A DNA stretch of 9,937 bases from Chloroflexota bacterium (GTDB lineage Bacteria; Chloroflexota; Dehalococcoidia; SM23-28-2; RBG-16-64-32), in contig JADFRV010000069.1 in the NCBI GenBank assembly GCA_022561095.1, positions 1 to 9,937 of the forward strand. The letters run 5' to 3'. The notes below the pieces were generated by a model that had not been told where the DNA came from, did not search any database, and saw only the letters and a list, made by a program, of their open reading frames with translations. Position numbers and translations under genes: made by a program. Below are positions 1 through 4,891 of this stretch, in pieces; the stretch's first letter is position 1; every line of letters starts with the position of its first letter.

Positions 1-58
1 CGAAGAGGAGGCGCGAGAGCGGGAGCGGGCGCAGCGCGAGGGGGCAGCGGAGGAGTAG
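1..58 (+). CDS. C-terminal tail of an unidentified protein (5' end outside window)
   Basis: Reading the plus strand from base 2 gives an open frame of 18 codons ending in TAG at 56-58. It encodes the highly charged tail EEEARERERAQREGAAEE. Such Glu/Arg-rich, probably helical tails are common at real protein ends, and the stop lies 9 nt before the stop of the convergent minus-strand gene, which is a natural gene boundary. The family cannot be told from 18 residues. The other two plus-strand frames here are less protein-like. Moderate confidence that it is a real gene end; no functional call. Confidence 0.5.
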   Translation, partial: EEEARERERAQREGAAEE

Positions 59-66
59 GTACCGCG

Positions 67-276
67 CTAGCCCTGAGGGCAGACCTCCCCGACCTCAATG
101 GTGCCGCTGAGCCCGCCTACCGTCACGTTATAGGGCCCGAACTGGTTGATGGGGACCCTGGCTTCGGCCGTTCCGTTGGCGTCGGCCACGGCCGAGAACG
201 TGCCGTCTCCGATCGCGCCCTCACCCGTCACGGTTCCCGAAACCGTCTGCCCCGGCTGGAGGCCGGACACCGTCAC
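67..276 (-). CDS. C-terminal beta-rich domain displaced from the upstream secreted protein by a frameshift
   Basis: The minus-strand frame that stops at 67 has a GTG at 276, but protein-like sequence in this frame extends upstream to about 357. It begins with Thr/Pro/Glu linker residues and then a Cys about 16 residues before the GTG. A second Cys lies three residues before the stop, so the two could form a disulfide across an Ig-like or FN3-like beta-sandwich. The sequence alternates short hydrophobic strands with Gly/Asn turns. No SD precedes the GTG convincingly. I therefore read this as the last ~95 residues of the protein starting at 920, moved out of frame by one base in the Pro/Thr linker, and not as an independent gene. 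It may bind cell wall or substrate; that is inference. Confidence 0.5.
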   Translation of the reverse strand: MTVSGLQPGQTVSGTVTGEGAIGDGTFSAVADANGTAEARVPINQFGPYNVTVGGLSGTIEVGEVCPQG

Positions 277-920
277 GATGACATCGCTCTCCTGGTCGGG
301 GCTCCTGTGATCGCAGTCGAGGGCCAGAGTTGCTGCGCTCGGCTCCTCTGTAGGGGCGGTGTAGGAGTTGGTGTGGGGGTCGGCGTCGGCGTGGGAGTGG
401 CTGCGGGCGCGGGCGGGGGAAGAGCTGCGAGCTGTTCGACGAACGTCACGTTGTCGGGGTCTGTACCCGCGTCCAGCGCGTCGTGGTCGGCCTCGCTGTC
501 GTCACCAATGATGATCTCGGTATGCCGGAGTTCATGCTGGATCGTATCGGCCAGATTATCCGTGCCGCCGGTATCCCCCTTGGCTATCTTTATCAGGATC
601 TTGGTCGGGTTGCCGTCCGCGTCTCTCTCTGTAACCTCGGTCGTCCCGTAGGCGTCGCCGTCGGCGACACCGGCGTCGTCGACAACGTCGATGGTCACCT
701 CGACCTCGGCGTCACCGATCTCATCCTCGATTCGCTGCCCCTCATCGGTGGACCGTAATCTGTCGAGTGCGTCGCTGAACTCCTGATTGTCGCTGAATTC
801 GGTCTCAGCCCCTTCCGTAAATTCAAGGTCGGCGAGAACGGCGTCCGAGAGGGCGAGAAGAGCTACTAGGGCTATGGCTATGGCGATGAATGGTCTGGAG
901 ATCGCGTTCGCAATCCTCAC
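273..920 (-). CDS. secreted protein with HExxH zinc-peptidase motif and Pro/Thr linker (3' end frameshifted)
   Basis: The protein has 215 residues as read. Residues 1-30 form a Sec-type signal peptide (hydrophobic core about 11-24, probable cleavage after VLA at 28-30). An acidic domain follows, with HELRH at 129-133, a zinc-binding HExxH motif. His146, 13 residues after the second motif His, is a possible third ligand. A Pro/Ala then Thr-Pro repeat linker covers about 168-189. After it the frame becomes Arg/Gln/Ser-rich and unlike a domain, while the neighbouring frame carries a plausible beta domain down to 67. The GTG start at 920 overlaps the TGA of the upstream lipoprotein gene (GTGA), so translational coupling is likely. 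The family is not one I can name. A secreted metalloprotease is the best reading, but the catalytic set is not fully visible. Confidence 0.6.
   Translation of the reverse strand: MRIANAISRPFIAIAIALVALLALSDAVLADLEFTEGAETEFSDNQEFSDALDRLRSTDEGQRIEDEIGDAEVEVTIDVVDDAGVADGDAYGTTEVTERDADGNPTKILIKIAKGDTGGTDNLADTIQHELRHTEIIIGDDSEADHDALDAGTDPDNVTFVEQLAALPPPAPAATPTPTPTPTPTPTPPLQRSRAQQLWPSTAITGAPTRRAMSS
354..398 (-). repeat. Thr-Pro dipeptide repeat linker
   Basis: On the minus strand this stretch encodes about seven Thr-Pro units (residues 175-189 of the protein starting at 920), after a Pro/Ala-rich lead-in. Such linkers join domains of secreted proteins. The run ends at a C4 homopolymer on the coding strand (353-356), where the reading frame appears to change. 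Confidence 0.8.
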
Positions 921-1432
921 TGCGCGACCTCGATTGTGATGCTGTTGCTCGGCAGACCGTCGGTGGTGAAGGCGCTGAGCCCAAGTTGGCCTCCATCGTC
1001 GGAGTTCTTGTACTTGGCTATCACCGTGAACGACCCTGCCTCATCAATCGCGTACAGCTGTGCGAGATCAAAGTCCTGCTCCACGGAGTCTCCCGATTCC
1101 AGCTCAGCGAAGTCGTCCTCAGTGAAGGGCCTCAATTTGGCGTAAGGGCCGTTAAAGGGCAGGGCTTCCCCCTCCGAGTCTTTGACCTGGAAGAAGACCA
1201 GGTTCGGCGAGAAGAACGGTTTCGCTACGGTCACCGGGTCCGAACCGACGTTGGTGAGCCGTACGGTGAGGTTGATAGGCTCGCCAAGCTCAACGGTTGA
1301 TTCCGCTGGTTCAAGCGTCACTTCTATCGTTGTTTCGGTCACGTCATCGTCACCTCCGCAGGCGGCCAGCAAGGTAAAGATGCCTGTCAGCGCTAATGTG
1401 CTGAAGGCGAGAACCCGTTGCCATCTCTTCAT
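917..1432 (-). CDS. predicted lipoprotein with Ig-like beta-sandwich domain
   Basis: The chosen ATG at 1432 gives 171 aa beginning MKRWQRV. A GAGGG Shine-Dalgarno (1441-1445 on the complement) sits 8 nt upstream. An upstream ATG at 1447 would add five residues but overlaps this SD. Residues 1-24 are a lipoprotein signal peptide ending in the lipobox LAAC, with lipidated Cys at 25, followed by Gly-Gly and an acidic stretch typical of exported lipoproteins. The remainder is beta-rich, with a pattern (VELGEPINLTVRLTNVG, later FTVIAKYKN) like the Ig-like/BsuPI-type domains that sense or bind extracellular ligands. The 3' end overlaps the peptidase-like gene by 4 nt, so the two are co-translated and probably work together at the cell surface. 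Function is unknown; the lipoprotein call is secure, the domain family is tentative. Confidence 0.8.
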   Translation of the reverse strand: MKRWQRVLAFSTLALTGIFTLLAACGGDDDVTETTIEVTLEPAESTVELGEPINLTVRLTNVGSDPVTVAKPFFSPNLVFFQVKDSEGEALPFNGPYAKLRPFTEDDFAELESGDSVEQDFDLAQLYAIDEAGSFTVIAKYKNSDDGGQLGLSAFTTDGLPSNSITIEVAQ

Positions 1433-1470
1433 TGAGCCAACCCTCATTTGTTAATCGGTTAGTGCCCGTA

Positions 1471-1501
1471 AACATACATCAGCGGTAAAGGTGCTTGTCA
1501 A
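1471..1501 (-). promoter_or_regulatory. candidate promoter of the lipoprotein/peptidase pair
   Basis: On the minus strand a perfect TTGACA (complement of 1496-1501) is followed by TATGTT (complement of 1471-1476) at a 19-nt spacing; a weaker TGTATG gives 17 nt. The local sequence is AT-rich compared with its surroundings. It would start RNA about 30 nt before the ATG at 1432. The -35 is convincing and the -10 is poor. Confidence 0.4.
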
Positions 1502-1754
1502 GGGGGCGGGCCGGCAGAGCTTGGGCCTTTCCGCGAACCTTGGCGAAGCGCGAATCACAATCCAGGAGCGGGATGAGAGCTGGCGGAGACGCTGGATGAG
1601 GGCGAGCGCCGGGAGAGTGAGGGGCGCTCTGCCGAAGTGAGGTGTACTTCGACCGTATGGCGTTGTTCAGCGACGGATGACGTTGGGGTGGCCGGAGGCT
1701 GAGCCACTGCGGAATCGCCATTCTAGGAACGCGATTCGCAACCTTACATTTTTT
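1502..1754. other. intergenic region between divergent units, with one inverted repeat
   Basis: No gene is supported here. An 80-codon minus-strand open frame (1479-1721) has a Pro/Arg/Ser-rich composition, no SD and no recognisable domain, and it runs into the candidate promoter, so I leave it out. An inverted repeat with arms GAGCGCC (1604-1610) and GGCGCTC (1623-1629) and a 12-nt loop is the only clear structure. It has no T tract on either side. Confidence 0.5.
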
Positions 1755-1776
1755 CGTAAAGCATTTGACTTTTACG
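1755..1776. promoter_or_regulatory. inverted repeat overlapping the -35 of dehydrogenase 1 (candidate operator)
   Basis: The arms CGTAAA (1755-1760) and TTTACG (1771-1776) are exact complements with a 10-nt spacer. The -35 hexamer (1765-1770) lies inside the spacer. A TetR- or GntR/FadR-like dimer bound here would block RNA polymerase, which fits an acyl-CoA-responsive fatty acid operon. The regulator is not in the window, so its identity is inference. Confidence 0.4.
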
Positions 1777-1794
1777 TTAAAGATGCCCTATCAT
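1765..1794 (+). promoter_or_regulatory. sigma70-like promoter for the acyl-CoA dehydrogenase operon
   Basis: TTGACT (1765-1770) and TATCAT (1789-1794) each match consensus at 5 of 6 positions, with an 18-nt spacer, in a local AT-rich patch of an otherwise GC-rich region. Transcription would start near 1801, leaving a ~60-nt leader before the ATG at 1864. Confidence 0.6.
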
Positions 1795-1810
1795 CCCAGT
1801 GCTGAAATCG

Positions 1811-1827
1811 GCGGCGGGCGGGCGCGA
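1811..1827 (+). repeat. 17-nt GC-rich direct repeat, copy 1 (leader of dehydrogenase 1)
   Basis: GCGGCGGGCGGGCGCGA here is identical to 4406-4422. Each copy lies about 37 nt upstream of a start codon, that of dehydrogenase 1 and that of the EthD-like gene. GC bias makes such matches easier by chance. Confidence 0.4.
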
Positions 1828-1863
1828 GAGGCGCTTGACCCACGCAGCGAAAAGGAGAAGGTT

Positions 1864-3051
1864 ATGGACTTTCGCTTTACCCCTGAAGAAGAGGCGTTTC
1901 GTAAGGAAGTCCGAGAGTTCATCGAGAAGGAGTGCCCGCAAGATCTGCGCGGCGGCGGCGTCAACATCTTCCAGCAGGCGGGCAACCTGTTCGCCTGGCG
2001 CGCCAAGGTGGCTAAGAAGAAGTGGGTGGCCCCGGCCTGGCCCAAGGAGTACGGCGGCGCCGGCCTGTCCATCATGGAGCAGTTCATCTACAATCTGGAG
2101 ACGGCCCATATGCGCGCCCCCGCACCCATCTTCCTCGGCGGGCTGGGTGTGGCCGTCATCGGCCCTACGATCATCCACTACGGCTCCGAGGAGCAGAAGA
2201 AGGAGTTTATCCCGAAGATCCTCTCCGGGGAGCACATGTGGTGCCAGGGCTTCTCCGAGCCCGGCTCCGGCTCCGACCTCGCCTCCGTGCAGACCCGCGC
2301 CGTCCGCGACGGCGATGACTATGTGATCAACGGCCAGAAGATATGGACCAGCGTGGCCCACATATCGCAGTACATGCTCCTCCTGGCCCGCACCGACCCC
2401 GACGCGCCCAAGCACAAGGGCCTCTCTTACTTCATCATCCCCATGAAGACGCCGGGCGTGACGGTGCAGCCCCTGTTCAACATGGCCGACACCCACGAGT
2501 TCAACGAGGTGTTCTTCGAGGATGTGCGCATCCCGGCCGCCAATCGGCTGGGCGAGGAGAACCGCGGCTGGTACCTGGCCGCGACCACGCTGGACATCGA
2601 GCGCTCCAACATCGGCTCCGCGGTAGGGCAGCAGCATAACGTGGAAGACCTGGTCCGCTTCGCCAAGGAGAACCGGGACAACGGCGTCGTTCGCATCGGC
2701 TCGGACCCCTCGCTTCGCCACGAGTTGGCCGAGCGCTACATCGAGGCGACGGCCGCCCTAACGCTCTCCTACCGAGTGGTTACGATGCAGGCCAAGGGGC
2801 TCATCCCCAACTACGAGGCTTCGGCCGTGAAGCTTTACTCAATGGAGCTCGTCCAGCGCATTGCCAACACCGGCCTGAGCCTGATGGGGATGTATGGAAT
2901 GCTGGCCCGCGGCAGCAAGTGGGCGCCTCTGAAGGGCCGGCTGGAGTACGGTTACATTCGCGCGGTGGGCAGTACCATCGAGGGCGGCACCAGCGAGATC
3001 CAGCGCAACATCGTTGCCACCCGCGGCCTGGGCCTGCCTAAGACCTACTAA
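1864..3051 (+). CDS. acyl-CoA dehydrogenase 1
   Basis: This 395-aa FAD enzyme oxidises an acyl-CoA to a 2-enoyl-CoA and passes electrons to electron-transfer flavoprotein in the cytosol. The N-terminal helical domain begins MDFRFTPEEEAFRKEVREF. The middle beta domain has the flavin/substrate signature CQGFSEPGSGSDLAS (127-141) and INGQKIWTS (155-163). The C-terminal helical domain ends in GTSEIQRN (375-382). The helix-G motif TTLDIERS (241-248) places Glu246 where isovaleryl-CoA dehydrogenase has its catalytic base; the MCAD-type position aligns with Gly here, although Glu373 lies one residue away. The ATG at 1864 has AAGGAG at 1852-1857 with a 6-nt gap; upstream in-frame starts overlap the promoter. 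Dehydrogenase 2 follows after 25 nt, suggesting one transcript. Substrate chain is unknown; branched or long acyl chains are possible. Confidence 0.93.
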   Translation: MDFRFTPEEEAFRKEVREFIEKECPQDLRGGGVNIFQQAGNLFAWRAKVAKKKWVAPAWPKEYGGAGLSIMEQFIYNLETAHMRAPAPIFLGGLGVAVIGPTIIHYGSEEQKKEFIPKILSGEHMWCQGFSEPGSGSDLASVQTRAVRDGDDYVINGQKIWTSVAHISQYMLLLARTDPDAPKHKGLSYFIIPMKTPGVTVQPLFNMADTHEFNEVFFEDVRIPAANRLGEENRGWYLAATTLDIERSNIGSAVGQQHNVEDLVRFAKENRDNGVVRIGSDPSLRHELAERYIEATAALTLSYRVVTMQAKGLIPNYEASAVKLYSMELVQRIANTGLSLMGMYGMLARGSKWAPLKGRLEYGYIRAVGSTIEGGTSEIQRNIVATRGLGLPKTY

Positions 3052-3076
3052 GGATCCAGTCCGAAGGGGAGGGCCA

Positions 3077-4309
3077 ATGGACTTCCGTGACGCGCCTGAA
3101 GATGCGGCGTTTCGCCGTGAGGTGCGAGGTTTCTTGGACGCTGAGCAGTCCAAGGGCTTAGGCAGGGCCAGCGGGCTGGCCGCGGCGGCCGGTGAGAACC
3201 CCGAAAGTCGTCGGGGCGGTGTCGACCGCTATGGCGTCTACCGGGACTGGATGAAGAAGCTGGCCCGCAAGGGCTGGATCGCCCCCGCCTGGCCCAAGGA
3301 GTACGGCGGCGCCGGGATGACGGTGATGCAGCAGTTCGTCTTCAACGAGGAGATGGCGCGGGCCCGCGCCCCTCGGCCCGGCGGCATCGGAGTTGGCTTC
3401 GCCGGCCCCACCATCATCACCTACGGCACTGAGGAGCAGAAGAAGGAACACCTCCCGCTCATCGTCTCCGGCGATGCCGTCTGGTGCCAGGGCTTCTCCG
3501 AGCCCGGGTCCGGCTCCGATCTCGCCTCGCTACAGACACGGGCCGTACGCGACGGCGATGATTACGTCATTAACGGCCAGAAGATATGGACAAGCGGCGC
3601 TCAGTTCGCGCAGCGCATGATCCTACTGGCGCGCACCGACCCGGACGCGCCCAAGCACAAGGGAATCTCATACTTCCTTCTGGATATGAAGTCGCCCGGC
3701 GTCACTGTCAGGCCGCTGATGAACATGGCCAACAGCGCCGCCTTCAACGAGGTGTTCTTCGAAGACGTGCGGGTTCCCAAGAAGGATCTCCTGGGGGAGG
3801 AGAACCGCGGCTGGTACGTGGCCGCCACCACGCTGGACTTCGAGCGTTCGTCGATCGGCGCTGCCATCGCCCAGCAGACCCAGGTGGAGGACTTGATCCT
3901 GTTCGTGCGGGAGGGGGTCGGCGACGGTGTCACCGTTCACCCTACGGTCAAGCTGGAGCTGGCGGAGCGCTCCATCGAGGCGGAGACGGCGCGGCTCCTC
4001 TCGTATCGGGTGATCACGTTGCAGACCAAGGGGATGGTGCCTAACCACGAGGCCTCGGCCGCCAAGCTCTACTCCTCGGAGCTGAGCCAGCGCGTCGCCG
4101 CTACCGGCATGCGGTTGGTCGGCCTCTACGGGCTGCTGGACCGGGACAGGAAGGCGGAGGCGGAAGCGGCGGCGAACCGCTACGCGCCGCGTAGGGGGCG
4201 GCTGATGCGCGCCTACGTGAACGCCGTTTCGTCGACCATCGCGGGCGGGACGTCAGAGATACAGCGGAACATTATCGCCCGGCGCGGCCTCGGCCTACCG
4301 CGCGGCTAG
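3077..4309 (+). CDS. acyl-CoA dehydrogenase 2
   Basis: This 410-aa paralogue of dehydrogenase 1 starts MDFRDAPEDAAFRREVRGF. It carries CQGFSEPGSGSDLAS (137-151), INGQKIWTS (165-173), TTLDFERS (251-258, Glu256 as the likely base) and GTSEIQRN (391-398). It keeps IAGGTS where dehydrogenase 1 has IEGGTS. Two insertions set it apart: a Gly/Ala/Arg-rich loop at about 28-50 and an Ala/Glu-rich loop at about 355-372 encoded by GCG/GAG-type codons (4154-4174). The ATG at 3077 follows a GGGGAGGG purine tract (3066-3073). Adjacent paralogous pairs of this type in Actinobacteria (FadE26-27, FadE28-29) form alpha2beta2 enzymes with one active subunit; here both keep the ERS Glu, so homo-oligomers or a two-site heteromer are equally possible. 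Confidence 0.93.
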   Translation: MDFRDAPEDAAFRREVRGFLDAEQSKGLGRASGLAAAAGENPESRRGGVDRYGVYRDWMKKLARKGWIAPAWPKEYGGAGMTVMQQFVFNEEMARARAPRPGGIGVGFAGPTIITYGTEEQKKEHLPLIVSGDAVWCQGFSEPGSGSDLASLQTRAVRDGDDYVINGQKIWTSGAQFAQRMILLARTDPDAPKHKGISYFLLDMKSPGVTVRPLMNMANSAAFNEVFFEDVRVPKKDLLGEENRGWYVAATTLDFERSSIGAAIAQQTQVEDLILFVREGVGDGVTVHPTVKLELAERSIEAETARLLSYRVITLQTKGMVPNHEASAAKLYSSELSQRVAATGMRLVGLYGLLDRDRKAEAEAAANRYAPRRGRLMRAYVNAVSSTIAGGTSEIQRNIIARRGLGLPRG

Positions 4310-4397
4310 GGCGCATCGGTGGATCAGGTTTTCAGCCTGACCGGCAGTGTTCGGATTGTCCCGCACGACGCCTCGTGATACCGTAGGGCCTGCCTGC

Positions 4398-4422
4398 CCC
4401 GCCTAGCGGCGGGCGGGCGCGA
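4398..4422 (+). repeat. hairpin plus 17-nt direct repeat, copy 2 (leader of the EthD-like gene)
   Basis: The arms CCCGCC (4398-4403) and GGCGGG (4408-4413) flank a TAGC loop. The 3' arm is the start of the 17-nt repeat 4406-4422, also found at 1811-1827. There is no T tract, so it is not a classical terminator. It lies in the 150-nt gap between dehydrogenase 2 and the EthD-like gene and could be a processing or leader structure. Confidence 0.4.
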
Positions 4423-4459
4423 AACGTCCCACATATCAGCCCGGAAGGAGTAGACCGCC

Positions 4460-4774
4460 GTGATCCGAGTTTCAGCCATGTATCCCAACACCCCCAATAG
4501 CAAGTTCGATCTGGACTACTATGCGCAGAAGCACATGGCCCTCGTGGCCTCCAGGCTAAAGCCGATGGGCTTGCAGCGATTTGAGGTCGATAAGGGGATT
4601 GGCACCGCCACTCCCGGGGACCCGGCCCCATTCGTGGCCATCGGGCACCTCTACTTTAACTCGCTGGACGAGTTTCAGAAGGCGTTCGGCACCCACGCCC
4701 AGGAGATCATGGCCGATGTCCCGAACTTCACGGACATCGAGCCCCAGTTCCAGATCAGCGAAGTCGTCGGTTAG
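4460..4774 (+). CDS. EthD-family small protein
   Basis: This 104-aa protein has the form of the EthD family (dimeric alpha/beta barrel fold): an opening strand IRVSAMYPNTPNSKFDLDYY, then the KHM motif (about 25-27), then a second half with FVAIGHLYFNSLDEFQKAF and a C-terminal strand. The start is GTG at 4460 with GGAAGGAG at 4443-4450, 9 nt upstream. EthD itself is needed for ethyl tert-butyl ether degradation by an unknown mechanism; relatives include decarboxylases, cyclases and monooxygenase-like enzymes of the ferredoxin-like fold. It lies between dehydrogenase 2 and the carboxylase/reductase, so it probably acts on, or protects, an intermediate of the same pathway. That role is inferred from position only. 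Confidence 0.85.
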   Translation: MIRVSAMYPNTPNSKFDLDYYAQKHMALVASRLKPMGLQRFEVDKGIGTATPGDPAPFVAIGHLYFNSLDEFQKAFGTHAQEIMADVPNFTDIEPQFQISEVVG

Positions 4775-4782
4775 CTAGGGGT

Positions 4783-4823
4783 CGGTCAAGGACCGCAGCC
4801 GGCCGGTTCCAGCTACCGGCCGG
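4783..4823 (+). terminator. two adjacent hairpins after the EthD-like gene
   Basis: The first hairpin has arms CGGTC (4783-4787) and GACCG (4791-4795). The second has arms CCGGCCGGT (4799-4807) and ACCGGCCGG (4815-4823), a 9-bp perfect stem with a 7-nt loop. They begin 8 nt after the EthD stop codon. No T tract follows, so either a weak or Rho-assisted end, or an RNA-stabilising element between cistrons, fits. Confidence 0.45.
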
Positions 4824-4846
4824 GCGTATGAGGCGACCCGCGGGCA

Positions 4847-4860
4847 GGGGCTTAAGCCCC
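4847..4860. promoter_or_regulatory. 14-nt perfect palindrome upstream of the carboxylase/reductase
   Basis: GGGGCTTAAGCCCC is a perfect palindrome, centred about 38 nt before the ATG at 4892 and preceded by the smaller palindrome CCCGCGGG (4837-4844). It could be an operator, or a dispersed intergenic palindrome of the REP type. Copy number elsewhere in the genome cannot be seen here. Confidence 0.35.
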
Positions 4861-4891
4861 GCAGCTACATTTCGCGCGGTTGGAGGAGCCC

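Noticed and set aside
349..362. Programmed -1 frameshifting in the peptidase-like gene
   Set aside because: No classical slippery heptamer or downstream pseudoknot is visible; a one-base indel in the C4 run explains it more simply.
307..651. Plus-strand open frame encoding a Gly-Val repeat protein
   Set aside because: It is the complement of the Thr-Pro linker and peptidase-like gene; it has no SD, and the minus-strand reading has a signal peptide and zinc motif.
1479..1721. 80-codon minus-strand open frame
   Set aside because: Pro/Arg/Ser-rich with no domain, no SD and overlap with a candidate promoter.
1777..2721. 314-codon antisense open frame opposite dehydrogenase 1
   Set aside because: Composition (Gly/Ala/Leu/Asp/His-rich) and lack of motifs show a GC-bias shadow of a secure gene.
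4321..4345. Hairpin after dehydrogenase 2 as a terminator
   Set aside because: Short stem with a bulge (TCAGG/CCTGA) and no T tract.
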